34,473 bases of DNA from an uncultured Blastocatellia bacterium (GCA_946480785.1 CAMLLD010000070.1:1-34473); one strand, 5' to 3'. Numbered from the stretch's first letter, positions 16,801 through 23,677 are shown. Translations and numbers: made by a program. Notes: generated by a model not told the origin, from the letters alone.

Positions 16801-17201
16801 AATGCCAACCAAGCTGACAAAATCGATTCGGGTGCATTAGTCATCGGCGGTAAGTTGGGTTGTGAATGTTTTTGTTTCTGTCCACGCCAAGTCGCACCCG
16901 CAAGCTCAGAGTTGTGGGCGGCTTTGGATTGCACCATCAAAGTGTCGGTGTGTAATTGCCCGATCTCTTCAACTGGAACAGACGCAAATTGAGCTGACTG
17001 TTGCTCGGGCGTAGCCGCGGACGTAGGGACTGTGAGGCGTCTCAAACACGTCTCGACGCGGCTATGCAGTTTCGCCGCCCGTTCAGTTTTGCGGTGCTTT
17101 AGCTCGTTTTCCAACGCCTCAAGCACAGACTCATCGCCTTTTCGATTTTGAAAGAGAGTTTCCAACTCGTAAATTGAGAGACTGAAGTACCTGCGACTCA
17201 T
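13809..17201 (-). CDS. Large UPF1-like superfamily 1 helicase
   Basis: 1,130 residues. SF1B signatures are a Walker A GPPGTGKTT (about residue 425), Walker B LLVDEAGQALPQAAVG (about 850), VGDPIQIQPIV (motif III), the motif V region VHTAQGREAEAVIIVLG (about 1057) and motif VI NVAVTRAKEAVYVVGHR (about 1100). This is the COG1112 Upf1/Dna2-like arrangement with AAA_11 and AAA_12 halves. Between motifs I and II lies an insert of about 420 residues with a long coiled coil (roughly 640-790). The N-terminus has a short helical module (residues 5-50), then a ~330-residue region starting SAWLALEVLSPSTFRKPEDLA. No nuclease or kinase domain is visible. Base composition is clearly lower in GC than the flanks, suggesting transfer. 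Such helicases are frequent in phage-defence islands, but a single gene does not prove that role. A TATAAC box lies only nine bases before the ATG, so the mRNA may be nearly leaderless. Confidence 0.85.
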   Translation of the reverse strand: MSRRYFSLSIYELETLFQNRKGDESVLEALENELKHRKTERAAKLHSRVETCLRRLTVPTSAATPEQQSAQFASVPVEEIGQLHTDTLMVQSKAAHNSELAGATWRGQKQKHSQPNLPPMTNAPESILSAWLALEVLSPSTFRKPEDLASGDRSRVARLDTAELPWERGEKSRPNQRLYYQIVLGAIRMEPAMELLLERYGDNRIEKPSATGNAALAVVIVDQQGRLADPTAVAVSSFGWGVVTALNGELDDLALWPKVESQLVARIEKVLSNTDSENVGNHQPITRARMMRAYEDLIATLELPEEWIEPPEFAIRSYTHFRDRNPPEPILLNSFFLADLSFAKELFAGDEAPQNLRRYLGVEPQTQTHDLLRNDEALEKAVSPQSTPLGRWPGPGRNPLVLLQQAAANTAFSETNPNGLIGINGPPGTGKTTLFRDLVAGIVTERAQAMAQFENPENAFLPTNLRLSVGQGWIHLYELSDSLKGFEIVVASSNNKAVENVSAELPGLGAIASDVPGLRYFKTISDSIHKTETWGLIAAVLGNVQNRNTFKQLFWWNEDKDFNSYLRAVTGSLTAVENNEGPTVWEEDPPTTRAEALKRWEIARERFRKAVEESRRWQRFLESLREDVIAIPILANADEAAKREYSDVVRRVKHLHEQHQHLTRDIKSAHEELRIHASMKPGFWARLFRTQAARQWKELHSTLLDLQQKEAASRSARDEHEKTKRRVMEAQDKYRIEVVDSAFFKKEHCAKHKATPWWPIAAQRARDEVFVAAILLHRAFIDAAARPLRHNLAALMNAFTTQTLPTAEKQALLPDLWSSLFLVVPLVSTTFASVNRMLGKLPPESLGWLLVDEAGQALPQAAVGVIVRTKRAVIVGDPIQIQPIVTLPSTLCEAICRQFGIDPDQYAAPRASVQTLADAASAYTTEFEMKAGGSRTVGVPLLVHRRCSDPMFSISNRIAYSGLMVQAKNEKPSGIRQVLGPSRWIDITGSNEDKWCPQEGDQVVHLLEQLVEARASSDLYLITPFVIVADRLKTLLRSEGLLRGWVDDEWRWVNERVGTVHTAQGREAEAVIIVLGAPNPSQTGARNWAGSQPNILNVAVTRAKEAVYVVGHRKLWCQAGVFADLDGSLS

Positions 17202-17362
17202 AGGCCTCTGGTTATATTGAGTGACATTTAAATTCCTGGAGGCACGCGCACCAGTTTGAAAGACGCAAGGTTGAGGCGAAACGGGACTGAGTCCTGCCGG
17301 TACGCACTTGCATGATAACGGAAAAGAGGGTTTAGCGGCGCGTTATTTAGAGCAGTGTCGAC

Positions 17363-17659
17363 TTAGAGCTGCGGAATTCCTCGGGCGGAGTGCCAGACGC
17401 GAGCGATCTCGCAGAGCTTTCGCTGGTGATCAACTCGGTACACGATTCGATACGGTCGAAAGAGAATCTCGCGAGTATTGTCACTCCTATATTCAGGCAC
17501 AATACGACCTGACTCTGGATATTCTTGCAGGCGGTCTGTCTCGGAAATCAGTTTGTATCCGAAAGACATTGCCCGGTTCGAATTGTCGCGCGCGATGAAG
17601 ACGACTATATCGTGAAGGTCGTCTCGAGCAGCGGGAGACCAGATTAGTTTGTAAGCCAT
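17363..17659 (-). CDS. RelE/ParE-superfamily toxin
   Basis: 98 residues with the fold's usual pattern: YKLIWSPAARDDLHDIVVFI (strand 1 and helix 1), SETDRLQEYPESGRIVPEY, then REILFRPYRIVYRVD and a C-terminal EIARVWHSAR in place of the typical V-x-H-x-R-R. These features are shared by RelE-type mRNA interferases and ParE-type gyrase poisons. The missing lysine-rich catalytic set of RelE and the YRIVYRV strand favour a ParE-like assignment, without certainty. It overlaps the upstream antitoxin by 16 bases, the classic toxin-antitoxin arrangement. Confidence 0.88.
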   Translation of the reverse strand: MAYKLIWSPAARDDLHDIVVFIARDNSNRAMSFGYKLISETDRLQEYPESGRIVPEYRSDNTREILFRPYRIVYRVDHQRKLCEIARVWHSARGIPQL

Positions 17660-17829
17660 GAGGCTAGCTGTCGTTTTACTTCGTCGTGAGGAATGCCTTC
17701 GCCTCTGTCGAGTTGATCGAGACCTTTCTGTACCGCAGCCATAAACTCAATGCGCTCGGCTATTTCTTCGATGGAACAGTCGTCTGGGAGAGCGCGAATC
17801 GTTTCAAGTACGATTTCCTTCTCTGTCAT
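17644..17829 (-). CDS. Antitoxin of the RelE/ParE-type pair
   Basis: 61 residues, acidic and helical, without an obvious N-terminal ribbon-helix-helix. The pattern RALPDDCSIEEIAERIEFMAA, then a GLDQLDRGEGIPHDEVKRQL segment, matches small antitoxins in which the GEGIPHDEV tail wraps the cognate ParE-like toxin. The gene is first in the operon with its own promoter and palindrome (17833-17864), so autoregulation by the pair is expected. Confidence 0.85.
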   Translation of the reverse strand: MTEKEIVLETIRALPDDCSIEEIAERIEFMAAVQKGLDQLDRGEGIPHDEVKRQLASWLTN

Positions 17830-17832
17830 GAC

Positions 17833-17864
17833 CTGATTATCAGATTGAGCGCCAGATTGTGCAA
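17833..17864 (-). promoter_or_regulatory. Promoter and overlapping operator palindrome of the toxin-antitoxin operon
   Basis: On the minus strand TTGCAC (17864-17859), 17 bases, then GATAAT (17841-17836) forms a good sigma-70 promoter ending only a few bases before the antitoxin ATG. The perfect palindrome CTGAT-T-ATCAG (17833-17843) covers the -10 box, where a toxin-antitoxin complex would block polymerase. A direct repeat CAGATT (17841 and 17853) lies within the spacer. Confidence 0.6.
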
Positions 17865-17918
17865 GAGTGCTCGTGTGTGAACTTAATATTCAACCGCTAC
17901 TGTGGTAGCTTCGTGCGC

Positions 17919-18866
17919 ATGGAAGCCCCTGTTTTTGCCGACGTTGTTGCGGCGCGAGAATTCATCTCCCCTTATTTACCGAAGACCCCACTCGTTCGCA
18001 GTCATAAATTATCCGAAGCGCTCGGCTGCGATTACTATCTCAAGTTAGAAAACCTGCAGCCGATCGGAGCGTTCAAGGTGCGTGGCGGCGTGAATGTCGT
18101 GGGCCATAACCCGGGCGGAACGCTCGTCACCGCGTCGACCGGAAATCACGGGCAGTCGATCGCTTATGCCGGCCGGCTCTTCAACACACGCGTCATCATT
18201 TACGCGCCTGCGGAAAACACGAATCCGGCGAAGCTGCAAGCGATGCGTGACTTGGGCGCGGAAGTTCGTCTGCACGGACGCGACTTCGATGAAGCGCGGC
18301 TCGAGACCGAGCGCGCCGCGGCCGCGGAAGGTTTTCGTTACGTTCACTCAGCGAACGAACCGCGCTTGATCGCCGGCGTGGGCACGATTGGTTTGGAAAT
18401 TTTCGAAGACTTGCCCGATGTCGATGTGATCATAGCGCCTGCGGGCGGCGGGAGTTGTGCTGCGGGCAACTGTCTGGTCGCGCACGATCTGAATCCGAAC
18501 GTGAAGGTGATCGCGGTGCAGTCGGAAGGCGCGCCGGCGATGTGGCACGCGTGGCGCAACCGCAATCTCGAACCGTATCCGACGATGAACACCGAGCACG
18601 AAGGACTCGCTACGCGCGTTCCGTTTGAGATGACGAATCAGATCCTTTGGGACTTGCTTTCGGACTTCGTGCTCGTAACCGACGAACAGATTAACGATGC
18701 GATTCGCCTGCTGGCGCGTGATGCGAAGCAACTGGTCGAAGGCTCAGGCGCTGCTTCGCTCGCCGCAGCGATCAAGCTTCGTGATGAGTTGCGCGGCAAG
18801 AAGGTGGTGGGGATCGTCAGTGGTGGGAATCTGCCTCTCGATCGCTTTGCTCGTCTACTAGCCTGA
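17919..18866 (+). CDS. Threonine/serine dehydratase-like PLP enzyme
   Basis: 315 residues from the ATG at 17919, where the conserved N-terminus begins; an earlier in-frame start at 17859 would run into the antitoxin promoter. This is a fold-type II PLP enzyme: KLENLQPIGAFKVRGG carries the PLP lysine, STGNHGQSIAYAG the substrate loop, PAGGGSCAAG the phosphate-binding glycine loop, and GIVSGGNLPL the ring-nitrogen serine. There is no C-terminal ACT-like regulatory domain, so it matches catabolic threonine dehydratase or serine/threo-hydroxyaspartate dehydratase rather than biosynthetic IlvA. The reaction is deamination of threonine or serine to a 2-oxo acid; substrate preference is unresolved. 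It shares a short divergent region with the toxin-antitoxin operon. Confidence 0.88.
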   Translation: MEAPVFADVVAAREFISPYLPKTPLVRSHKLSEALGCDYYLKLENLQPIGAFKVRGGVNVVGHNPGGTLVTASTGNHGQSIAYAGRLFNTRVIIYAPAENTNPAKLQAMRDLGAEVRLHGRDFDEARLETERAAAAEGFRYVHSANEPRLIAGVGTIGLEIFEDLPDVDVIIAPAGGGSCAAGNCLVAHDLNPNVKVIAVQSEGAPAMWHAWRNRNLEPYPTMNTEHEGLATRVPFEMTNQILWDLLSDFVLVTDEQINDAIRLLARDAKQLVEGSGAASLAAAIKLRDELRGKKVVGIVSGGNLPLDRFARLLA

Positions 18867-18883
18867 TTCGTAGAAATTTTTGA

Positions 18884-18912
18884 TTGACTTGCTCGCCGAG
18901 TACGCGTAAAAC
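18884..18912 (+). promoter_or_regulatory. Sigma-70-type promoter for the secreted protease
   Basis: TTGACT (18884-18889), 17 bases, then TAAAAC (18907-18912), placing the start of transcription near 18919 and giving a leader of about 46 nt with AAGGAG at 18952-18957. Confidence 0.5.
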
Positions 18913-18964
18913 GTGGCCCTCACTGTTTTGCCTCCCGCAAAATTCGAATACAAGGAGAACCGAG

Positions 18965-20068
18965 ATGACCACACCCCGTAGCTGGTTGATCGCAATAACT
19001 GTCCTCGCGTTTTTGATTGGCGGCTCTTTGCTGACGCCAGGCCTGGCGGACAGCGGCGCCAATCACCAAAAAAGAAACACGCACTTCGGAGTGTCCGGTG
19101 GAAACGTCAATGATGCGAGCCGCTCGTTCTGTTGCAGCGGTACGCTGGGTTCCCTCGTCACTGACGGTACGAACCAATACATTCTCAGCAACAACCACGT
19201 ACTCGGCCGCAGCGATGGAGCAACTGCGGGCGAAGATATTTCGCAGCCGGGATTGATCGACAACGGTTGCCGTGTGGCAACGCTCGTCGCTGATTTCACG
19301 ATCGCTTCGCCGCTCGGATCTAATGTTGACGCCGCGATCGCGCAACTCCGGCCGGGCACGATGGATTCCACCGGGTTCATCGAAGACATCGGCGTGCCGT
19401 CTCGCAGCGTGGTCGCGCCGAGCGTCGGTCTTTCAGTGGCCAAGAGCGGACGCACCACCGGTTTTACAACCGGCACCATTAGCTCGATCAATACGAGTGT
19501 CAGTGTGCAGTATCAGGCCGGCTGTAATTCGGGTAAGAAGTTCACCGTCTCTTACACGAATCAGGTCGTGATTAACAGCAGCACGTTTAGCGCGGGCGGT
19601 GATTCCGGCTCGCTGATCGTGAGCAACTCCGGACACAATCCCGTCGCCTTGTTGTTTGCGGGCAGCAGCACTTCGACGATTGGTAATCCTGTGGGCCTGG
19701 TGTTGTCGAGATTGAGCTCGGTGCTCGGTCGTACGCTGACGTTTGTCGGCAGCGGCACTGCGAGTCCCACCGTTCAGGTTTTGAGCGATGATACTCAACC
19801 TTTTGTGCGTGGGTTTGGAGGACACATGCAACAGCTTCCGGAGCAAGCTGCCGATCGTGCGTCCGCTGTGCTTGAAATGCATCGGGCGAATCTGATGGCT
19901 ACGCCGGGAGTTGTCGGCGCAGGTGTCGGTGCGACGTCGGAGAATGATGCCGAGCCCGCGATCGTGGTTTATGTGGACCGCACTTCATTGGCACGGCCAC
20001 AGTTCGCACCTTCGTTGGACGGAATTGCGGTGAGAGTGGTCTACACAGATCCCTTCGTTGCGTTCTAA
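18965..20068 (+). CDS. Secreted trypsin-fold (Nal1-like) serine protease
   Basis: 367 residues from the ATG at 18965, with AAGGAG seven bases upstream. A signal peptide (ITVLAFLIGGSLLTPGLA) precedes a chymotrypsin-like domain with a readable catalytic triad: His in ILSNNHVLG, Asp in GSNVDAAIAQL and Ser in SAGGDSGSLI. SKSGRTTGFTTG-type (here VAKSGRTTGFTTG) and SFCCSGTLGSLV segments are typical of the Nal1-like/HtrA-related bacterial group. The C-terminal ~85 residues form a small domain with TPGVVGAGVGAT and IVVYVDRTS strands; this recurs in that group and may bind substrate or inhibit. Substrate is unknown; export to periplasm or medium is likely. A strong terminator follows. Confidence 0.82.
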   Translation: MTTPRSWLIAITVLAFLIGGSLLTPGLADSGANHQKRNTHFGVSGGNVNDASRSFCCSGTLGSLVTDGTNQYILSNNHVLGRSDGATAGEDISQPGLIDNGCRVATLVADFTIASPLGSNVDAAIAQLRPGTMDSTGFIEDIGVPSRSVVAPSVGLSVAKSGRTTGFTTGTISSINTSVSVQYQAGCNSGKKFTVSYTNQVVINSSTFSAGGDSGSLIVSNSGHNPVALLFAGSSTSTIGNPVGLVLSRLSSVLGRTLTFVGSGTASPTVQVLSDDTQPFVRGFGGHMQQLPEQAADRASAVLEMHRANLMATPGVVGAGVGATSENDAEPAIVVYVDRTSLARPQFAPSLDGIAVRVVYTDPFVAF

Positions 20069-20078
20069 CTTCCCTCGT

Positions 20079-20121
20079 GTTGCTGAGGTTAACGCGCCGT
20101 TAGCCTCAGCAACTCTTTCTC
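20079..20121 (+). terminator. Intrinsic terminator after the protease gene
   Basis: GTTGCTGAGG (20079-20088) pairs perfectly with CCTCAGCAAC (20104-20113). The stem extends inward by six more pairs including one G-U, around a CGC loop, and is followed by TCTTTCTC. Confidence 0.8.
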
Positions 20122-20188
20122 ACATTCGCTAACACTCAGTAGTGTTGTTTCGTTGAGTCAGCGCAGCTTTGCGCATAAGATTCAGCGC

Positions 20189-21262
20189 ATGCAACTGCCT
20201 GTGAATCCGCCGATACTGCCGATGCTAGCGAAGCGTGTGTCGGAGTTGCCGCGTGAGGGTGAGTGGATCTTCGAGCCGAAGTGGGATGGGTTTCGCGCGC
20301 TCGTGTTTCGCGATGGCGATGAGGTTTTGATTCAGAGTCGCGATGAGAAGCCGCTCAACCGTTACTTTCCCGAACTCATCGAGCCGGTGATCGAGCAACT
20401 GCCGAAGCGCTGTGTGCTCGATGGCGAAGTGGTCGTGGCGAAAGACGGCACGCTCGACTTCGACGCGTTGCAACTGCGTATTCATCCGGCTGAGTCGCGC
20501 ATCAAACTGCTCTCCGGACAGATCCCCGCGTCGATCGTGTTCTTCGATCTGCTTGCCGAAGGCCAGAAAGATCTGCGCAATGAGCCGTTTGAGAAGAGAA
20601 GAAAACGTTTGGAGACTATGCTCGAGTCGGTTGGACCACCGCTGCATCTGACGCCCGCGACGACGGAGTACGATCGCGCGTCAGACTGGTTTCGGCGCTT
20701 TGAAGGCGCGGGGCTTGATGGTGTTGTGGCGAAGCCTCTCGCTGGTGTTTACGAGCCGAACAAGCGCGTGATGTTGAAGGTGAAGCACGAGCGCGATTGT
20801 GATTGTGTGGTGGCGGGTTTTCGTTGGCACAAGAAAGGTGAGAACACGCTGATCGGATCGTTGTTGTTGGGGCTGTTTGACGAAGCGGGTGTGTTGCATC
20901 ACGTTGGTGTGTGCGCGAGTTTTACGAATGAGAAGCGTGAGGAGTTGGTGGAGTTTTTGAAGCCGTATCGGAAGAACGCATTGGAGCATCATCCTTGGAA
21001 GGCCTGGGCCGAGGGTGAGATGCAGGGTGGGCGACGCGTTCCGGGCGCGGTGAGTCGTTGGAGTGCGGGGAAGGATTTGTCGTGGGAGCCGTTGCGGCCG
21101 GAGTTAGTGGTGGAGGTTGCTTACGAGCACATGCAGGGCGATCGTTTTCGCCACACCGCGCAATTCCGTCGCTGGCGCACGGACAAGAAGCCGAGTGATT
21201 GCACGTACGAGCAGCTCGAAGTCGTGCCGGCGTATGAGATCAAGGAGATTTTCGGGCGGTAG
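20189..21262 (+). CDS. ATP-dependent DNA ligase, LigC-type
   Basis: 357 residues from the ATG at 20189; a TTG twelve codons earlier is possible. Motif I is EPKWDGFRAL with the adenylated lysine K31. LDGEVVV is motif III, VFFDLL motif IIIa, LDGVVAKP motif IV and VMLKVKHERDCDCVVAGF motif V. An OB-fold domain follows, ending in the RHTAQFRRWRTDKKPSDCTY block. There is no nuclease or polymerase domain, so this is the compact ligase seen as mycobacterial LigC or the ligase part of LigD. The reaction seals DNA nicks or ends with ATP. It faces the stand-alone LigD-type polymerase across a repeat composite, which suggests a split end-joining or gap-repair system. No Ku gene is in the window. The TAG stop sits inside the 17-bp terminal repeat. 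Confidence 0.93.
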   Translation: MQLPVNPPILPMLAKRVSELPREGEWIFEPKWDGFRALVFRDGDEVLIQSRDEKPLNRYFPELIEPVIEQLPKRCVLDGEVVVAKDGTLDFDALQLRIHPAESRIKLLSGQIPASIVFFDLLAEGQKDLRNEPFEKRRKRLETMLESVGPPLHLTPATTEYDRASDWFRRFEGAGLDGVVAKPLAGVYEPNKRVMLKVKHERDCDCVVAGFRWHKKGENTLIGSLLLGLFDEAGVLHHVGVCASFTNEKREELVEFLKPYRKNALEHHPWKAWAEGEMQGGRRVPGAVSRWSAGKDLSWEPLRPELVVEVAYEHMQGDRFRHTAQFRRWRTDKKPSDCTYEQLEVVPAYEIKEIFGR

Positions 21263-21786
21263 CGCCGAAGGCGCGGCGAGAAGTGGCAGTCAGTTCGAAC
21301 GTGTGCGGAAGCGTGTAGCGCCGAGGCGTGACCAGAAGGTACCGGAATCGGTCGAGTGTTCGCGGAGCGGCAGCGCCGGAGGCCCGACCAGAAGGTACCC
21401 GAATCGGTCGAGTATTCGCGGAGCGGCAGCGCCGGAGGCGCGACTAGAAGGTAGCCAGGGGTAAGTGCGGAGCGAAGCGGAGCACGCAGCCCCTGGATCC
21501 TCAGCAAAGCGCGCGCAGGCCCGGAGGGCCGATAGACACGGTGCGTCGCGCATGTCTGTCGCCCCTCCGGGGCTGGTCGCGCTCGTAAATGATCCAGGGG
21601 CGACGCGCTGCGCGCGTTCGCCCCTGGCTACCTTATAGTCGCGCCTTCGGCGCTACCGTTTTATAGTCGCGCCTTCGGCGCTACCGTTTTAGTCGCCCTT
21701 CGGCGCTACCGTTATACGCGTCGGCGCTACCGTTTTATAGTCGCGCCTTCGGTGCTACCGTTTTATAGTCGCCTTCGGCGCTACCG
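21257..21786. repeat. 530-bp repeat composite with 17-bp inverted ends between two repair genes
   Basis: The ends CGGTAGCGCCGAAGGCG (21257-21273) and its exact inverse (21770-21786) contain the stop codons of the ligase and the polymerase. Left part: four head-to-tail units of about 55-56 bp starting at 21262, 21317, 21372 and 21428, the first degenerate. Middle: nested inverted arms, AGGTAGCCAGGGG (21449-21461) with 21621-21633, and CCCCTGGATC (21490-21499) with 21591-21600. Right part: a 28-bp tandem array (see next entry). No ORF with a ribosome site is present. Confidence 0.85.
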
Positions 21787-21787
21787 T
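21633..21787. repeat. Tandem array of about six 28-bp palindromic units
   Basis: The unit TATAGTCGCGCCTTCGGCGC followed by TACCGTTT begins at 21633 and 21661 with perfect copies, then continues as shortened or mutated copies to 21787. Units are adjacent with no spacers, so this is not a CRISPR array. Each contains the GCGCC-TTC-GGCGC stem. Confidence 0.85.
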
Positions 21788-23115
21788 GCCTTCGATCTGC
21801 GCCACTCGCGGGTGGGGTCGTCGTCGGGGTCGGGAGTTTCCTGCGCGGGACGCAGGTCTTCGGGGATGTTGCGCAGATTGACGCGGATCCTGGTCCAGGT
21901 TGAGGAGCGGCCGCGCATCGAATCAACTAACACGTCATCGGCTGCCAAAAACTTCACCACCTTGCGGTGCTTGCGTTTCCAGCGTTCCAAACCCGCCAAC
22001 GCCGCTTCCTTGTGCGGCGAGTTCGCAATCACCAACAACGGCATCTTTGTTCGCGCAGGTTTTCTTGCAGATGCGGATTTCTTTGCAGTCGCAACCTTAA
22101 CACCCGAAGAACGCGCGCGTGACGGCGCAACTCGGGGAGCTTCGCCGGCCATCTTCATGAAATGCGGCGGCCAGGGGGCGTCGCCGAGTCCTTCGGATTC
22201 ATCACGCGCGGCGAACTCCAACAACTTCTCCAACGAACCCGCATGCTGGTCCAACTCCGCGTGCGCATCACCCAACTCCGCCAGACGCTGCGGCGCAGTC
22301 AGCACGTTGAAATCCGCCGGATCACATTCCTCAACTTCCTCCCAACGCAACGGCATCGACACCCGCGCATCCGGCAGCGGCCGCACCGAGTACGCCGAAC
22401 ACGTCGTGCGATCCTTCGCGTTCTGGTTGTAGTCGAGAAACACTCCGTGCCGCTCTTCCTTCCACCACTTCGACGTCGCCACTTGCGGCAAACGCCTCTC
22501 AATCTCCCGCGATAACGCCACCGCCGCCCGGCGCACTTCACTAAACGTCCAACGCTGCTCGAGGCGCACGTTCACATGCATCCCGCGCGACCCACTCGTC
22601 TTGGGCCAACCACGCAACCCAACCTCCGCCAGCAGCGCATTCACTTCCAGCGCCACCACACGCACATCTTCCCAACTCACACCCGGATTCGGATCCAGAT
22701 CGACGCGCAACTCATCCGGATGGTCCAGGTCGTTCGAACGCACCGCATGCGGATGCAACTCAATGCACCCGAGGTTCACGATCCACGCGAGTCCCGCCGC
22801 ATCGTCAACCACGACCTCTTCCGCAAACCTGCCAGACGGAAACGACAACGTCACGGTGCGCAACCACTCCGGACGATTCGTCGGCGCACGCTTTTGATAG
22901 AACGCTTCGCCCTCCGCGCCGTCGACATATCGCTTCAACACGATCGGTCGATCGCGAATGCCCGCGAGCGCACCCGGCGCCACCGACAGGTAATAACGAA
23001 CAAGGTCAAGCTTCGTGAGTTTGATCTGTCGCGAGAAGTAAGGCTTGTCAGGATTCGTCACGCGGACGTCGTGTCCGTCAATCGTGAGAACCTCAGCTGT
23101 GTCAGGCTTGGCCAC
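21781..23115 (-). CDS. Stand-alone LigD-type polymerase/primase (PolDom, AEP family)
   Basis: 444 residues. The archaeo-eukaryotic primase-like polymerase core spans about 1-295. Catalytic carboxylates are D139 and D141 in RVDLDPNPG, with D228 in GVFLDYNQNAKDRT; the nucleotide site is in TSGSRGMHV (S174-H180), with a CIELHPH motif at about 117-123. These enzymes fill gaps and add ribonucleotides or deoxynucleotides during end joining. Beyond residue ~300 is a Lys/Ala/Ser/Arg-rich linker and an extra C-terminal segment of about 85 residues (KMPLLVIANSPHKEAAL and FLAADDVLVDSMRGRSSTW) that the core family does not need and that I do not recognise. The gene follows the acetyltransferase by 13 bases and faces the LigC-type ligase. 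Its TAG stop lies in the repeat composite. Confidence 0.92.
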   Translation of the reverse strand: MAKPDTAEVLTIDGHDVRVTNPDKPYFSRQIKLTKLDLVRYYLSVAPGALAGIRDRPIVLKRYVDGAEGEAFYQKRAPTNRPEWLRTVTLSFPSGRFAEEVVVDDAAGLAWIVNLGCIELHPHAVRSNDLDHPDELRVDLDPNPGVSWEDVRVVALEVNALLAEVGLRGWPKTSGSRGMHVNVRLEQRWTFSEVRRAAVALSREIERRLPQVATSKWWKEERHGVFLDYNQNAKDRTTCSAYSVRPLPDARVSMPLRWEEVEECDPADFNVLTAPQRLAELGDAHAELDQHAGSLEKLLEFAARDESEGLGDAPWPPHFMKMAGEAPRVAPSRARSSGVKVATAKKSASARKPARTKMPLLVIANSPHKEAALAGLERWKRKHRKVVKFLAADDVLVDSMRGRSSTWTRIRVNLRNIPEDLRPAQETPDPDDDPTREWRRSKAR

Positions 23116-23128
23116 GGAATGAACGCGA

Positions 23129-23605
23129 TTATAAAGGCTTCGTCATGTTGATGAAATGGCACGGCTGTTTGGTCGGCACGTCCGGCGGAAACGGCGTCGT
23201 GCCGTTTTCGGCATAGCCGCGCTGCCGATAAAACGGCGGCAGGTCGGTGCGCAGATTCACGATGTAAATGTCCATGAAGCGCGCGCCCTGTTCGCGGCCG
23301 TATTCCTCCGCCGCAGTCATCAACCGCGAACCGAGCCCCTTCTGCTGCCGCGCGGGATCGACCGACAACAACCCGAGATACACACGTTCACCACGCGGCT
23401 CGACGTACACGCATCCGGTCAGCGCATCGTCATCACACGCCACGAGAAACGCGCCACGCGCGAACGACTGTTGCACTTCTTCGAGCGTGATGCGATTGCC
23501 GTCGATAAAGAACCCTTCAACGATGCGAAACGCCGCATTGATCAGCGCGGTGATCTTTTCCGCGTCAGACGGAACCGCGAGCCGGATTTCGGAAGTTTGC
23601 TTCAT
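23129..23605 (-). CDS. GNAT-family N-acetyltransferase
   Basis: 158 residues. The acetyl-CoA site is LGLLSVDPARQQKGLGSRLMTAAEEYGRE with the Q/R-x-x-G-x-G/A loop (QQKGLGS), and the C-terminal PPFYRQRGYAENGTTPF strand-turn is also typical. Donor is acetyl-CoA; the acceptor, a small molecule or protein amine, is unknown. It probably shares a transcript with the downstream polymerase gene (13-bp gap), which may be only incidental. It diverges from the transporter operon. Confidence 0.88.
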   Translation of the reverse strand: MKQTSEIRLAVPSDAEKITALINAAFRIVEGFFIDGNRITLEEVQQSFARGAFLVACDDDALTGCVYVEPRGERVYLGLLSVDPARQQKGLGSRLMTAAEEYGREQGARFMDIYIVNLRTDLPPFYRQRGYAENGTTPFPPDVPTKQPCHFINMTKPL

Positions 23606-23619
23606 GCGAGTTAATCAAG

Positions 23620-23628
23620 TGATAGAAT
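23620..23628 (+). promoter_or_regulatory. Extended -10 promoter for the metal-module operon
   Basis: TGATAGAAT is an extended -10 (TG-N-TAGAAT, five of six to consensus) without a clear -35. Transcription would begin near 23635 and leave a leader of about 43 nt before the ATG at 23678. It overlaps the region just upstream of the divergent acetyltransferase start. Confidence 0.4.
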
Positions 23629-23677
23629 GCGCCGCAATTCTGGAGTAGTTCTCAAACTCAGATCAAGAGAATAACTC

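Noticed and set aside
17859..17918. Extended N-terminus for the threonine dehydratase-like enzyme
   Set aside because: It would overlap the antitoxin promoter and adds a Cys/Asn-rich stretch foreign to the family; the ATG at 17919 fits the conserved start.
21633..21787. 28-bp direct repeats considered as a CRISPR array
   Set aside because: Units are adjacent with no spacers, several copies are truncated, and there are no cas genes.
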